Below are positions 30,039 to 40,440 of a DNA stretch of 63,881 nt, piece after piece. The DNA is taken from NCBI GenBank assembly GCA_022800755.1, contig JAAWQX010000011.1:1-63881 (forward strand), in the 5' to 3' direction. The stretch is from Oscillospiraceae bacterium (GTDB lineage: Bacteria; Bacillota; Clostridia; Oscillospirales; Oscillospiraceae). Position numbers and translations under genes: made by a program. How positions within the stretch are numbered: position 1 is the first letter of the stretch; each line of letters opens with the position of its first letter. A model generated the notes under the pieces. That model did no database searches and was not told where the DNA came from. It saw only the letters and a program-made list of their open reading frames with translations.

Positions 30039-33000
30039 TTATTTGAAGTATTTCACTGCGGATTCAAACATTTGCATATCATACATGCCGGGGATGTTTT
30101 TGTACAGGTCCGGGCCTTTGCGCTCGCTGTGGCCCATCTTTCCGAAAACGCGGCCGTCCGGCGAGGTGATGCCTTCAATGGCCATCATAGAGTGGTTGGG
30201 ATTGAACCGCACATCCGCGGTAGGCGCGCCGGCGAGGTCCACGTACTGCGTGGCGATCTGTCCGGCTTCCGCAAGCTGGGCAATCAGCGCTTCCGGCGCG
30301 ATGAAGCGGCCCTCGCCGTGGGAAATGGGGACTGAATAAATTTCACCGGGCTTCGTGGCCATGAGCCAGGGGGATTTGTTCGACGCGATGCGGGTACGCA
30401 CCATGCGGGACTGGTGGCGGCCGATGGTGTTGAACGTCAGCGTTGGGCAGGTATCGTCCGTGTCGATGATCTCGCCGTAGGGCACCAGGCCCAGCTTGAT
30501 GAGCGCCTGGAAGCCGTTGCAGATACCCGCCATCAGGCCGTCCCGCTGCTTGAGCAGTTCATGCACCGCGTCTTTGATCTTGGCATTGCGGAAGAAAGCC
30601 GTAATAAACTTCGCGCTGCCGTCCGGCTCGTCGCCGCCGGAGAAGCCGCCGGGGATGAACACGATCTGTGCGTTTTGAATGGCCTTGGCAAAATAATCTA
30701 CCGACTCCGTAATGGCCGCGGCGGTAAGGTTCCGGATCACGATGATCTCCGGGTCCGCGCCCGCGTCCCGCAGGGCTTTCGCCGTATCGTACTCACAGTT
30801 ATTTCCCGGAAAAACAGGGATAACGGCTCTGGGCTTGGCGCTTTTTACCGCCGGGGCGGGCCAGGTATCCGCCGTATAGGTATAGGCCGGGATCGTCTCC
30901 CGCTCCATGGGGATGTTGCAGGGGTAGACCGGCTCTAATTTGTTTTCGTAAACAGACAGCAGTTCCATCAGGTCGATGGTCTCGCCGCCGTAGGTGAACG
31001 CGCGTGCGGCGGTGGTCTCGCCGATCACGGTACCCATCGGGGCCACGCCGTCCGCTAGTTCCAGAACGAACGCGCCGTAGCGGTAAGCGAACAGGGTCTC
31101 CAGCGGCACATCCGCGAAACGGAAGCCCAGGAGGTTGCCGAAAGACATTTTCATCACCGCTTCCGCCACGCCACCGTAAGCAGGCGTATACGCCGCTAGG
31201 GCCTTGCCGGTGGACGTGAGCGTGTGTACCTCGTCAAATAGGGCTTTCAGCGATTCGACGACCGGCAGGCCTTCTGCGTCGTATTCCGGTTGCAGCAGCA
31301 CCACTTTATGGCCGGGCGCTTTGAACTCGTTGGACACGATATGCGCGGCTTTTTCCGTCGCCACCGCGAACGACACCAGCGTCGGCGGGACGGTAAGCTG
31401 CTCAAAGGTGCCGGACATGGAATCCTTGCCGCCGATGGCCGCCGCACGCAGCTGCTTTTGCGCCATGAATGCGCCCAGCAGGGCTGACAGGGGCTTGCCC
31501 CAGCTTTGGGCGTCCTGGCCGGGCTTTTCAAAGTATTCCTGGAACGTCAGGTACACATCCTCATACTTCGCGCCCGTGGCAACCAGCTTGGAAACTGATT
31601 CCACCACAGCCAGGAACGCGGAGTGGTAGGGGCTGTTTTCCGCGATGTAGGGGTTATAGCCCCAGGCCATCAGGGAGCAGGTGTCCGTGTGCTTTTGCTC
31701 CACGGAGACCGTATGCACCATGGCTTGAATGGGGGTGTGCTGGTGCGCGCCGCCGAAGGGCATCAGGACCGTGCCCGCGCCGATGGTCGCGTCGAACCGC
31801 TCGGACAATCCCCGCTTGGAGCAGACGTTCAGGTCCGCCGCCAGGGCCGTATACCCGGCTTTGAAATCCGCCGGGACCGCTTTCTGCCAGGGCTTGGGGG
31901 CCGCCGGTCGGACGGTGATGTGCTTTTCCGCGCCGTTGGTATCCAGAAACGCGCGGGATACGTCCACGATGGTCTTGCCGTTCCAGCGCATGACCAACCG
32001 GGGTTCGGCGGTGACCACGGCAATTTGGGAGACCTCTAAGTTCTCTTTGTCCGCCAACGCGCAGAAGCGTTTGACGTCCTCCGGGGCGACGACTACCGCC
32101 ATGCGCTCCTGGGATTCGGAAATGGCCAGTTCCGTGCCGTCCAGGCCGTCGTATTTCTTGGGGACCTGATCCAGGTCGATCGCAAGGCCGTCTGCTAGTT
32201 CGCCCACGGCGACGGATACGCCGCCGGCGCCGAAATCGTTGCACCGCTTGATGAGACGGGCCGCTTCCGGGTTGCGGAACAGGCGCTGGAGTTTGCGTTC
32301 CTCGGGAGCATTGCCCTTTTGCACTTCCGCACCGCAGGACTCCAAAGACTGCACCGTATGGGACTTGGAAGACCCTGTCGCGCCGCCGCAGCCGTCCCGG
32401 CCCGTTCGTCCGCCAAGCAGGATGACCACATCGCCGGGGGCGGGACGCTCACGGCGGACATTTTCCGCCGGGGCCGCCGCAATCACCGCACCGATCTCCA
32501 TGCGCTTGGCCGCGTAGCCGGGGTGGTACAGTTCGTCCACCTGGCCCGTGGCCAAGCCGATCTGGTTGCCGTAAGAGGAATAGCCAGCCGCCGCGGTAGT
32601 CACCAGCTTGCGCTGGGGCAGCTTGCCCTGGATGGTCTGTTCCACGGGCTTGAGCGGGTCCGCCGCCCCGGTGACGCGCATGGCGGCGTAGACATAGCTG
32701 CGGCCGGACAGTGGGTCACGGATCGCGCCGCCGATGCAGGTGGCCGCGCCGCCGAAAGGCTCGATCTCCGTGGGGTGGTTATGGGTCTCGTTTTTGAACA
32801 GCAGCAGCCAGTCTTCCGGCTGCCCGTCCACGTTTACCTTGATTTTCACCGTGCAGGCGTTGATTTCCTCGCTCTCGTCCAGCTTGGTAAGTTCCCCATT
32901 CGCCCGGAGATATTTCACCGCGATGGTGCCCATGTCCATCAGGGTCACGGCCTTGGTACGGCCCAGTTCCGCCCGGGTGGCGAGGTATTCGTTCCAGGCC

Positions 33001-33728
33001 GACTGCAAAAGCGCGTCCTGAAACTCCACGCTGTCGATGATCGTATTGAACGTGGTATGCCGGCAATGGTCAGACCAATAGGTGTCGATCATTTTGATCT
33101 CAGTGATGGTGGGGTCCCGGTGTTCCGTACGGAAATAATCCCGGCAGCATTTGATGTCGCCAAAGTCCATGGCGAGGCCGTTTTGGGCTACAAACGCGTG
33201 CAAACCGGCGTCATCCAGTTCGCAAAAGCCCGTGAGGGTCGCAACGGAATCCGGGATGTCGTATTGCACGGCGAGGGTGTCTGCCGTCGACAAAGAGGCT
33301 TCCCGGCTTTCCACGGGGTTGATGACGTATTTTTTCACCGCCTGCACCTGCTCGTCCGTCAGGTCGCCGAACAGAACGTACACCCGGGCGGTGCGCACCG
33401 TGGGGCGCTCGCCCTGGGAGATGATCTGAATGCACTGGGCCGCGCTGTCCGCCCGCTGGTCGTATTGGCCGGGGAGGTATTCCACGGCAAACACTTTGCC
33501 GTTCAGCTCCGGTAGCTCCGTGTAGGTCACATCCTGCTGGGGCTCGGAAAAGACCGTGCCCACGGCGTAGTCAAACAGCGGCTTTTCGATATTTTCCACA
33601 TCGTAGCGGTTAAAAAGCCGCAGATCCGTCAGGGACTTGACGCCTAAAAAGGTGCGGATCTCTTCTTTCAAAGCATCCGCGTTGTGGCGCAGACCCTGTT
33701 TTTTCTCTACATATACCCGATATACCAT
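30039..33728 (-). CDS. purL: Phosphoribosylformylglycinamidine synthase, large single-chain PurL
   Basis: A 1229-residue ATP-dependent enzyme converting FGAR to FGAM with glutamine. It is the fused form: an N-terminal PurS-like region, two AIRS-type ATP domains (with [23 protein letters not shown] region near 210-240 and [12 protein letters not shown]), and a C-terminal glutamine amidotransferase with [13 protein letters not shown] as nucleophile elbow and SHGEGRF as the His motif. So separate purS and purQ are not needed. Start at 33728 chosen for GGAGTGAG. Within the minus-strand purine operon after purD. Confidence 0.96.
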   Translation of the reverse strand: MVYRVYVEKKQGLRHNADALKEEIRTFLGVKSLTDLRLFNRYDVENIEKPLFDYAVGTVFSEPQQDVTYTELPELNGKVFAVEYLPGQYDQRADSAAQCIQIISQGERPTVRTARVYVLFGDLTDEQVQAVKKYVINPVESREASLSTADTLAVQYDIPDSVATLTGFCELDDAGLHAFVAQNGLAMDFGDIKCCRDYFRTEHRDPTITEIKMIDTYWSDHCRHTTFNTIIDSVEFQDALLQSAWNEYLATRAELGRTKAVTLMDMGTIAVKYLRANGELTKLDESEEINACTVKIKVNVDGQPEDWLLLFKNETHNHPTEIEPFGGAATCIGGAIRDPLSGRSYVYAAMRVTGAADPLKPVEQTIQGKLPQRKLVTTAAAGYSSYGNQIGLATGQVDELYHPGYAAKRMEIGAVIAAAPAENVRRERPAPGDVVILLGGRTGRDGCGGATGSSKSHTVQSLESCGAEVQKGNAPEERKLQRLFRNPEAARLIKRCNDFGAGGVSVAVGELADGLAIDLDQVPKKYDGLDGTELAISESQERMAVVVAPEDVKRFCALADKENLEVSQIAVVTAEPRLVMRWNGKTIVDVSRAFLDTNGAEKHITVRPAAPKPWQKAVPADFKAGYTALAADLNVCSKRGLSERFDATIGAGTVLMPFGGAHQHTPIQAMVHTVSVEQKHTDTCSLMAWGYNPYIAENSPYHSAFLAVVESVSKLVATGAKYEDVYLTFQEYFEKPGQDAQSWGKPLSALLGAFMAQKQLRAAAIGGKDSMSGTFEQLTVPPTLVSFAVATEKAAHIVSNEFKAPGHKVVLLQPEYDAEGLPVVESLKALFDEVHTLTSTGKALAAYTPAYGGVAEAVMKMSFGNLLGFRFADVPLETLFAYRYGAFVLELADGVAPMGTVIGETTAARAFTYGGETIDLMELLSVYENKLEPVYPCNIPMERETIPAYTYTADTWPAPAVKSAKPRAVIPVFPGNNCEYDTAKALRDAGADPEIIVIRNLTAAAITESVDYFAKAIQNAQIVFIPGGFSGGDEPDGSAKFITAFFRNAKIKDAVHELLKQRDGLMAGICNGFQALIKLGLVPYGEIIDTDDTCPTLTFNTIGRHQSRMVRTRIASNKSPWLMATKPGEIYSVPISHGEGRFIAPEALIAQLAEAGQIATQYVDLAGAPTADVRFNPNHSMMAIEGITSPDGRVFGKMGHSERKGPDLYKNIPGMYDMQMFESAVKYFK

Positions 33729-33739
33729 GGTCTCACTCC

Positions 33740-35005
33740 TCACTTGCCCGCCTGCAAGGCCCGCTGGCCGATGTCTTTGCGGTAAAACGCGTTGTCAAAA
33801 TGCACCTTTTCCACCTGGGCATAGGCCTTTTCGATGGCGGCGGAGAGTGTGTCCGCCGTGGCGACTACACCCAGGACGCGGCCGCCGCTGGTCAGGAGTT
33901 TATCCCCCTCCCACTTCGCGCCGGCGATATAGACCTCGCCGTCCAACCCTTCGTCCACGGTGATGACAAAACCTTTTTCGTAAGCTTCCGGGTAGCCGGC
34001 GCTGGCCATGACCACGCAGCAGGCACTGCCGGCGGAAAACTTCACTTCCGTGCTGGCCAAAGTGCCGTTGGCGCAGGCCTGCATCACGGTCAGCAGGTCG
34101 CTTTCCAAAAGCGGCAAAACCACTTGGGTCTCCGGGTCGCCAAACCGGCAGTTATATTCGATGACTTTGGGCCCCTGGGGCGTGAGCATCAGGCCGAAAT
34201 ACAAGCAGCCCTTGAACGTCCGCCCCTCGGCGTTCATGGCGTTCACCGTGGGGAGGAATATCTCCTCCATGCACCGCTTCGCCACATCCGGCGTGTAATA
34301 GGGGTTCGGGGCGATGGTCCCCATGCCGCCGGTGTTCAGGCCCCGGTCGCCGTCCAGCGCCCGCTTGTGGTCCATAGAAGACACCATGGGCACCACAGTC
34401 TTGCCGTCGGTAAAGGACAGCACGGAGACCTCCGGCCCCGTGAGGAATTCCTCGATCACGATCCGACTGCCGGAATCACCGAATTTCCGGTCTGACATGA
34501 TGGTCTTTACCGCGTCTTTCGCTTCGTCCAGGTCTTGGGCAATGATAACGCCTTTTCCCAAGGCCAGGCCGTCTGCCTTGATGACCGTGGGCATGGGCGC
34601 AGATTCCAGATAGGCCAGAGCCGTCTGCGCGTCGGTAAATACCTCATAAGCGGCGGTGGGGATGTTGTACCGCTTCATCAGATCCTTGGAAAACACCTTG
34701 CTGCCCTCAATGACCGCCGCGGCTTTATTGGGGCCGAAGCAAGGCACGCCAACGACTTCCAGCGCGTCTACCGCGCCCAGAACCAAGGGGTCATCCGGGG
34801 CGACTACCGCGAAATCGATGGCATGTTCCTTGGCAAAGCGTACAATGCCGTCAATATCTTTCGCGCCGACGTCCACGCAGGTCGCGTCCTGGGCGATGCC
34901 GCCGTTGCCCGGCAGGGCAAATATCTCCGTAATGGTTGGATTCTTTTTCAAACTCCGAATGATCGCGTGCTCGCGGCCGCCGCCGCCGACTACCATGAGT
35001 TTCAT
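33740..35005 (-). CDS. purD: Phosphoribosylamine-glycine ligase
   Basis: A 421-residue ATP-grasp ligase joining phosphoribosylamine and glycine to GAR. The N-terminal VVGGGGREHAI, PGNGG and the ATP-grasp blocks IKADGLALGKGVII, EEFLTGPEVS and YNCRFGDPETQ are intact. It lies 18 bases after the AICAR transformylase gene and 11 bases before purL. Confidence 0.97.
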   Translation of the reverse strand: MKLMVVGGGGREHAIIRSLKKNPTITEIFALPGNGGIAQDATCVDVGAKDIDGIVRFAKEHAIDFAVVAPDDPLVLGAVDALEVVGVPCFGPNKAAAVIEGSKVFSKDLMKRYNIPTAAYEVFTDAQTALAYLESAPMPTVIKADGLALGKGVIIAQDLDEAKDAVKTIMSDRKFGDSGSRIVIEEFLTGPEVSVLSFTDGKTVVPMVSSMDHKRALDGDRGLNTGGMGTIAPNPYYTPDVAKRCMEEIFLPTVNAMNAEGRTFKGCLYFGLMLTPQGPKVIEYNCRFGDPETQVVLPLLESDLLTVMQACANGTLASTEVKFSAGSACCVVMASAGYPEAYEKGFVITVDEGLDGEVYIAGAKWEGDKLLTSGGRVLGVVATADTLSAAIEKAYAQVEKVHFDNAFYRKDIGQRALQAGK

Positions 35006-35023
35006 CTTCTTCCCCGCTTTCTG

Positions 35024-36202
35024 TCAATGATGGAACAGTCTCATACCCGTAAATGCCATGACGATGCCGTATTTGTCCGCAGTCTCGATCACATGGTCAT
35101 CCCGGATGCTTCCGCCCGGTTCCGCGATGTACTGCACGCCGCTTTTCCTCGCCCGCTCCACGTTGTCGCCAAAGGGGAAAAACGCATCGGACCCTACGGT
35201 AACGCCGGTCTGGGTCGCAATCCAGGCTTTCTTTTCCTCGGCGGTCAGTGGCTCCGGCTTGACCTTGAATTTGGTCTGCCATTCTCCTTCCGCAAGGATA
35301 TCCTCGTACTCATCGGACGTGTACACATCGATGGCGTTGTCCCGGTCCGGGCGACGGATGCCGTCCACAAACTGCAGGCCCAGCACCTTGGGATGCTGGC
35401 GCAGATACCAGTTATCCGCCTTGTTCCCCGCCAGGCGGGTGCAGTGGATGCGGCTCTGCTGGCCGGCGCCTACGCCGATGGCCTGGCCATTTTTCACATA
35501 GCACACCGAATTGGACTGGGTGTATTTTAAGGTGATCAGCGCCACGATCATATCAATGGTCGCCTGTTCCGGCAGGTCCTTATTCTTCGTGACGATATTA
35601 GTGAGCAAGTCCCGGTCAATCTTGAAGTTGTTCCGGCCCTGCTCAAAGGTGATGCCGAATACGTCCTTATGCTCCTGCACGGCAGGGACATAGGTCGGGT
35701 CGATTTTCACCACGTTGTAATTGCCCTTTTTCTTGGTTTTCAGGATTTCCAACGCCTCGGGCGTGAAATCCGGCGCGATGATTCCGTCGGAGACCTCGTC
35801 TTTCAGATACAGGGCCGTCGCTTCATCGCAGGGGTCACTGAGGGCCGCCCAGTCGCCGTAGGAGCACAAGCGGTCGGCGCCCCGGGCGCGGATATAGGCG
35901 CAGGCGATGGGGGTAAGTTCCAGAGCTGGGTCGACAAAGTAGATCTGCTTGTCCACGTCGCTCAAAGGCAGGCCCACTGCCGCGCCGGCCGGGGACACAT
36001 GCTTGAAGCTGGCCGCGGCGGGCAGGCCGGTGGCCTCTTTCAGTTCCTTGACCAGTTGCCAGGAATTCAGCGCGTCCATGAAATTGATGTAGCCGGGTTT
36101 TCCGTTCAAGACCGTGATGGGCAGTTCCCGTCCGTCGTTCACGTAGATGCTGGAGGGCTTTTGATTGGGGTTGCAGCCGTATTTCAGTTCCAGTTGTTTC
36201 AT
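35024..36202 (-). CDS. AICAR transformylase, stand-alone (PurH without the cyclohydrolase domain)
   Basis: A 392-residue protein equal to the formyltransferase part of bifunctional PurH. The catalytic Lys-His pair is in SFKHVSPAG (Lys67, His68), and NYNVVKIDPTYVP, SNSVCYVKNGQAIG and SDAFFPFGDNV are conserved. It formylates AICAR to FAICAR with 10-formyl-tetrahydrofolate. The ~200-residue IMP cyclohydrolase domain normally in front is missing; the gene 10 bases upstream supplies that step as an unrelated PurO-type enzyme. Start at 36202 by AGGTGCGGG spacing and family N-terminus. Confidence 0.9.
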   Translation of the reverse strand: MKQLELKYGCNPNQKPSSIYVNDGRELPITVLNGKPGYINFMDALNSWQLVKELKEATGLPAAASFKHVSPAGAAVGLPLSDVDKQIYFVDPALELTPIACAYIRARGADRLCSYGDWAALSDPCDEATALYLKDEVSDGIIAPDFTPEALEILKTKKKGNYNVVKIDPTYVPAVQEHKDVFGITFEQGRNNFKIDRDLLTNIVTKNKDLPEQATIDMIVALITLKYTQSNSVCYVKNGQAIGVGAGQQSRIHCTRLAGNKADNWYLRQHPKVLGLQFVDGIRRPDRDNAIDVYTSDEYEDILAEGEWQTKFKVKPEPLTAEEKKAWIATQTGVTVGSDAFFPFGDNVERARKSGVQYIAEPGGSIRDDHVIETADKYGIVMAFTGMRLFHH

Positions 36203-36212
36203 GTCCCGCACC

Positions 36213-36923
36213 TCACTGATTCTTATTCACGATCACCGTGTCCGTTTTGCCGTCTTTCAGGTCGATGGTACGCACGAACAGGGAGACTTTGTTGTCGTCA
36301 TTCAAATTTGTCCACAGCAAATCGGCAAACGCCTTAGCGTCACCGCATTCGACAGCGACCCGCTCGGGTTCGCCCTCGAAGCTGGGCAGCGGGCTGCCGT
36401 CGCCCTTGTAGGTATGGATATAGTGTCCCACACCGGCCACGGGCTGATCGTACTCGTAGAAGTACCGGCAGCAGCAGGCGGGATCACCGTCCATGGATTT
36501 TAAAATGGAGAGATTATAGCTGCCGTCTGGCTTCACAATGCCGGAAATGCGGGGGGTATAGTTGGGCGCATCAGGCTCAAATTCCCGGGTCAACAGAGCG
36601 TGGCGGTAGCAATGACTGTCTGCCATAAAGTCTCGGATAGTGTCCGTCTGGTCGCCGTTGGTGACGATGGTCACGCCATCGGGCATGACCCGAACAGGAT
36701 GATAGATAATAAGGCTGGGGTCAGAGAGCTTCGCCGGGTCAAAGGCTTCTGTGCGGATGCCGTCTTCCGTTTCCGTGAAGACCCGGTTGCGGCTGTTCTC
36801 GCTGCGGCCCATGATAAAATAGGCGATGACCGCCTTGGCGTTATCCGGGGTCCGGCCCAGGATGATGCCCCGTCCGGGATAGCTGACTTCGTTCAGCAGT
36901 TGTTTGATATCCAGCAGTTTCAT
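36213..36923 (-). CDS. purO: IMP cyclohydrolase, PurO type
   Basis: A 236-residue enzyme of the archaeal-type IMP cyclohydrolase family, unrelated to the PurH N-terminal domain. Recognisable stretches are YPGRGIILGRTPDN at the N-terminus, YFIMGRSENSRNRVF, LIIYHPVRV and the C-terminal TPRISGIV and EYDQPVAGVGHYIHTY. It closes the FAICAR ring to IMP, the last step of the pathway. It overlaps purN (ATGA) and precedes the stand-alone AICAR transformylase, so both halves of the missing bifunctional PurH are adjacent. Start at 36923 by GAGAGAGGA. Confidence 0.88.
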   Translation of the reverse strand: MKLLDIKQLLNEVSYPGRGIILGRTPDNAKAVIAYFIMGRSENSRNRVFTETEDGIRTEAFDPAKLSDPSLIIYHPVRVMPDGVTIVTNGDQTDTIRDFMADSHCYRHALLTREFEPDAPNYTPRISGIVKPDGSYNLSILKSMDGDPACCCRYFYEYDQPVAGVGHYIHTYKGDGSPLPSFEGEPERVAVECGDAKAFADLLWTNLNDDNKVSLFVRTIDLKDGKTDTVIVNKNQ

Positions 36924-37528
36924 ATTCCTCTCTCCTTTTCCAGTTGGGCCGAGACCCGCTCCACCGCTTGGGGCAGCAAAATCCATTCCGCTTGTTCCAT
37001 GACCCTTTTTTGCAGGGTCTCCGGCGTGTCCCCGTCTACAATTTCCACAGCCTTTTGGGCGATGATGCGCCCGCCGTCTGGGATCTCGTTGACAAAATGC
37101 ACCGTAGCCCCGGTGACTTTCACGCCATAGCTGAGCGCCGCTTCATGCACCCGCAGGCCGTAAAAGCCCTTGCCGCAAAACGACGGGATTAGGGACGGAT
37201 GCACATTCAGGATGCGCTCCGGCCACTGTTTGGTAAATTCCGCGCTGAGGATGCTCATAAAGCCCGCCAGCACGATCAGATCAATCTTATACCGGGTCAA
37301 TTCCCCGGAAATCGCCGCTTCAAACGCTTCCTGGCTGCCCAGCGCCTTACGGGAGCACACGGCAGTAGGGATCCCCGCCTGTTTGGCCCGCTCCAGCGCG
37401 TAGGCTTCCGAATTGCTCGCCAGCACCAGCTTGATCGCTCCGCTGTGCAGTTTTCCCGCGGCCTGCGCGTCAATGAGCGCCTGCAAATTGGTGCCGCCGC
37501 CGGATACGAATACTGCGATATTAACCAT
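36920..37528 (-). CDS. purN: Phosphoribosylglycinamide formyltransferase, folate-dependent
   Basis: A 202-residue GAR transformylase that formylates GAR with 10-formyl-tetrahydrofolate. SGGGTNLQ binds the phosphate; the catalytic set Asn108, His110 (NVHPSLIPSF) and Asp151 (EIPDGGRII) is complete. The clostridial variant loop SFCGKGFYGLRVHEA is present. Its start lies within the last codons of the formate channel gene (8-base overlap), coupling the two. Start at 37528 by AGGTGAG. Confidence 0.95.
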   Translation of the reverse strand: MVNIAVFVSGGGTNLQALIDAQAAGKLHSGAIKLVLASNSEAYALERAKQAGIPTAVCSRKALGSQEAFEAAISGELTRYKIDLIVLAGFMSILSAEFTKQWPERILNVHPSLIPSFCGKGFYGLRVHEAALSYGVKVTGATVHFVNEIPDGGRIIAQKAVEIVDGDTPETLQKRVMEQAEWILLPQAVERVSAQLEKERGI

Positions 37529-38135
37529 GTTTCTCACCTGCCAATAGTTTCAGCCACGGCAGGAGCATCCCGCCGACGGAATTGCCGATGACTACCACCA
37601 GCAAAAAGACTGCCACTTCCCCGCTGAACATCCGTGCGGAGAAGAAGTAAAACATATCCGCGATGGAATGCTCAAACCCCGCGATGATGAACGCCGGCAC
37701 GCAAAAGAAAATACCCAGAGGTGATTTTCCGGTTTTGAATACCTCCACCGCAGTGTACATCAAAATTCCACAGAAAATAGCGGCCACAAAGGCCTGTCCT
37801 AAAGACAGCATCAGCTTGCTCTGGCACATGGCTGCGGCAACATCCCGGTAGCCGGGCTTGATATAGCCCACCGCCAAACCGCATACAAGCGTTCCAAGTC
37901 CGTTACCCAACAGCGTCAAAAGCACGTCAATCACACTTTTCTTGTCGTGGGTATTGGCCAGATAGCCGATCTTCCCAGTAAACAGGTACAGTCCCTGATA
38001 ACAAATCGCCACCAATGCCACGCAAAACAAGGCCGACCCGATATATCGGTTATCGCTGCCAAAAAACGCGCTTCCAGCAATAGATACGTAAATTCCCGCT
38101 CCCACCGAGAGGAAAAATGGGGTTCGCAGCTGCAT
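37521..38135 (-). CDS. Formate/nitrite transporter (FNT/FocA-NirC) family channel, compact form
   Basis: A 204-residue membrane protein with six helices and the family marks: a QGLYLFTG segment at the end of TM2, LLGNGLGTL in TM3, AGFEHSIADMFYFF with the central conserved His in TM5, and IGNSVGGMLLP in TM6. It lacks the 30-50 N-terminal residues and some loop length of the usual 250-285-residue proteins but keeps all helices. FNT channels pass formate, nitrite or similar small anions. Its place between purF and purN, overlapping purN, suggests formate import for formyl-tetrahydrofolate used by PurN and AICAR transformylase. Substrate not proven. Confidence 0.85.
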   Translation of the reverse strand: MQLRTPFFLSVGAGIYVSIAGSAFFGSDNRYIGSALFCVALVAICYQGLYLFTGKIGYLANTHDKKSVIDVLLTLLGNGLGTLVCGLAVGYIKPGYRDVAAAMCQSKLMLSLGQAFVAAIFCGILMYTAVEVFKTGKSPLGIFFCVPAFIIAGFEHSIADMFYFFSARMFSGEVAVFLLVVVIGNSVGGMLLPWLKLLAGEKHG

Positions 38136-38146
38136 AGTCACCTTCC

Positions 38147-39589
38147 TTATAATGGCAGTTTTTCCTGTTTCGCTTCCGATATCTTCATTTCAAATCGGCT
38201 CTTGCTGGTCTCCTGCGGTGTTTCCGTGGGATACACACTGCTGAAGCAGCCTGTGCAAAAGCCTGTATCTTTGCCGGTAAGGAGCTTGACATGCTCCAGA
38301 CTCAGATAGCCCAGAGTGTCAACATCGATGATCTCCGCGATCTCTTCCAGCGTGTGGTTGCAGGCGATAAGCATGTCCTGGGAATCAATGTCCGTGCCGT
38401 AATAGCATGCGTTGATGAACGGAGGCGCGGAAACCATCATATGTACTTCTTTTGCCCCCGCTTCCCGCAGGACTTTTACCATCCGCGCGCTGGTCGTGCC
38501 CCGTACAATGGAATCGTCCACAACGACCACCCGCTTGTCCTTGATAACGCTGATAATGGGATTGAGTTTGATCTTCACCTTATTCTCCCGAGATTTCTGC
38601 CCCGGGGCGATAAAGGTACGGCCGATGTATTTATTTTTCACAAAGCCGATCTCATATGGGATACCGGATTCCATAGAGTAGCCCAGCGCCGCGTCCAAGC
38701 CGGAATCCGGCACGCCGATGACCACATCCGCATCTACCGGATGTTCCTGGGCCAGAAAGCGTCCGGCCTGGAGCCGCGCCTCGTGGACACTGCACCCATT
38801 GATGACCGAATCCGGCCGGGCAAAGTAGATGTACTCAAACACGCAAAAACTTTCCGGCTTTTTGCCGCAGTGGTCCCGGATCGTACGGTACCCACCCTTT
38901 TCAAAAATCACGATCTCCCCGGGGGCAATATCCCGGATAAACTTCGCGCCGCACACATCCAGCGCGCAGGATTCCGAGGCTACCACATAGCTGCCGTCCG
39001 CGCATTGGCCGAAGCACAAAGGCCGGAACCCGTTTTCGTCCCGGGCGGCGATCAGCTTCGCCGGAGACATGAGCACCATGGAATATGCGCCCTTGATGCG
39101 GTCCATAGTCCGGTTCACCGCTTCCTCGATCGAACCGGCCGTTAGGCGCTCTTTGGTGATGATATAGGAAATGACCTCCGTATCGCTGGTCGTATGGAAA
39201 ATAGAACCCTGCATTTCCAGTTCCTGCCGCAGTTCATAGGAATTCACCAAATTTCCGTTATGAGCAAGTGCCATGCGGCCCTTCACATGATTGACCACAA
39301 TGGGCTGCGCGTTGGCCCGGTCGGTATTTCCGGTTGTACCGTAGCGCACATGCCCCACGGCCATATTCCCTTGACCGAGACCCGAGAGCACTTGGGGCGT
39401 GAACACATCGTTCACCAAACCCACATCCTTGTAGTCGGTGAACAATCCGTCGTCATTCACCACGATGCCCGCGCTCTCCTGGCCCCGGTGCTGCAAAGCA
39501 AACAGGCCGTAATACGCCGCGCTGGCCACGTCCCTGCCGGGAGTACCCCATATGCCGAATACGCCGCATTCTTCTCTGAGTTTTCCCAT
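38147..39589 (-). CDS. purF: Amidophosphoribosyltransferase
   Basis: A 480-residue enzyme for the committed step, PRPP plus glutamine to phosphoribosylamine. The propeptide MGKLREE precedes the nucleophile Cys8 (CGVFGIWG), as in the B. subtilis-type iron-sulfur PurF. The PRPP motif VVVDDSIVRGTTS is present and the late cysteines, including CTGC near the C-terminus, would bind the 4Fe-4S cluster. It is the first gene of the second purine unit, separated from purC by a terminator. Confidence 0.97.
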   Translation of the reverse strand: MGKLREECGVFGIWGTPGRDVASAAYYGLFALQHRGQESAGIVVNDDGLFTDYKDVGLVNDVFTPQVLSGLGQGNMAVGHVRYGTTGNTDRANAQPIVVNHVKGRMALAHNGNLVNSYELRQELEMQGSIFHTTSDTEVISYIITKERLTAGSIEEAVNRTMDRIKGAYSMVLMSPAKLIAARDENGFRPLCFGQCADGSYVVASESCALDVCGAKFIRDIAPGEIVIFEKGGYRTIRDHCGKKPESFCVFEYIYFARPDSVINGCSVHEARLQAGRFLAQEHPVDADVVIGVPDSGLDAALGYSMESGIPYEIGFVKNKYIGRTFIAPGQKSRENKVKIKLNPIISVIKDKRVVVVDDSIVRGTTSARMVKVLREAGAKEVHMMVSAPPFINACYYGTDIDSQDMLIACNHTLEEIAEIIDVDTLGYLSLEHVKLLTGKDTGFCTGCFSSVYPTETPQETSKSRFEMKISEAKQEKLPL

Positions 39590-39629
39590 AGTAACTGTGT
39601 TCCTTTCTGCACAACCGCAGTCATTTTGA

Positions 39630-39642
39630 AAGAATGATTCTT
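39630..39642. promoter_or_regulatory. Palindrome in the purF upstream region
   Basis: AAGAAT-G-ATTCTT is a 13-base hyphenated palindrome between the purC terminator and the purF start, a possible operator for the purine operon. No clear sigma-A boxes could be placed here. Confidence 0.3.
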
Positions 39643-39656
39643 GTCATATAAATATC

Positions 39657-39693
39657 AAAAATCGGTTTCAGACATTGCCCGGAACCGATTTTT
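39657..39693 (-). terminator. Terminator after purC
   Basis: AAAAATCGGTT (39657-39667) and AACCGATTTTT (39683-39693) pair around a 15-base loop, between the purC stop and the purF promoter region. Confidence 0.75.
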
Positions 39694-39710
39694 GTCTCCG
39701 GGGCAGGCGC

Positions 39711-40427
39711 TCAGCACTTTTCCCCAAAGATACGATACATAATTTCGTTGTAGGCCTCTACCTCGCCGCCCATATCACGGCGGAAGCGGTCCTTGTCCAG
39801 CTTCTCATGGGTGATCGCGTCCCACAAGCGGCAGGTGTCCGGGCTGATCTCATCCGCCAGGACGATATAATCCCCCATTACGCGGCCGAATTCCAGCTTA
39901 AAGTCCACCAATTCTACATTGATGGTCGCAAAATATGCCTTTAATACCTCGTTGATGTGGAACGCCATGTCCGTAATCCGAGCGATCTCGTTGGGACCGG
40001 CCAGATTCAGGGCAATAGCGTGATACTCGTTGATGAGCGGGTCACCCAAATCGTCGTTTTTGTAGCTGAATTCGATGGTAGGCTGAGCAAACACGATGCC
40101 CTCATCCACGCCGTAGCGCTTGGCAAAGGAACCGGCGGAAATGTTACGGATGATAACCTCCAAGGGGATGATCTCCACCTTTTTCACCAGCGTCTCCCGG
40201 TCATTCAGTTCCCGGATATAGTGAGTGGGCACGCCGCTTTCCGTGAGCATCTGCATCAGGAAGTTGGACACCCGGTTATTCACCACGCCCTTGCCCGCAA
40301 TGGTGCCTTTCTTCTGCCCGTTAAACGCAGTCGCGTCGTCCTTATAGGACACAATAACCATCTGGGAATCGTCGGTGGCGTAGACTTTCTTCGCCTTGCC
40401 CTCGTACAGTTGTTCTCTCTTTTCCAT
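39711..40427 (-). CDS. purC: SAICAR synthase
   Basis: A 238-residue enzyme joining CAIR and aspartate with ATP. The opening LYEGKAKKVYAT, DDATAFNG, EVIIRNISAGSFAKRYG, DFKLEFG and LADEISPDTCRLWD are all family signatures. The start at 40427 has GAGGAGGAAG before it; the longer in-frame reading runs into purE in another frame. It follows purE by 13 bases. Confidence 0.97.
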   Translation of the reverse strand: MEKREQLYEGKAKKVYATDDSQMVIVSYKDDATAFNGQKKGTIAGKGVVNNRVSNFLMQMLTESGVPTHYIRELNDRETLVKKVEIIPLEVIIRNISAGSFAKRYGVDEGIVFAQPTIEFSYKNDDLGDPLINEYHAIALNLAGPNEIARITDMAFHINEVLKAYFATINVELVDFKLEFGRVMGDYIVLADEISPDTCRLWDAITHEKLDKDRFRRDMGGEVEAYNEIMYRIFGEKC

Positions 40428-40440
40428 GTTCGCTTCCTCC

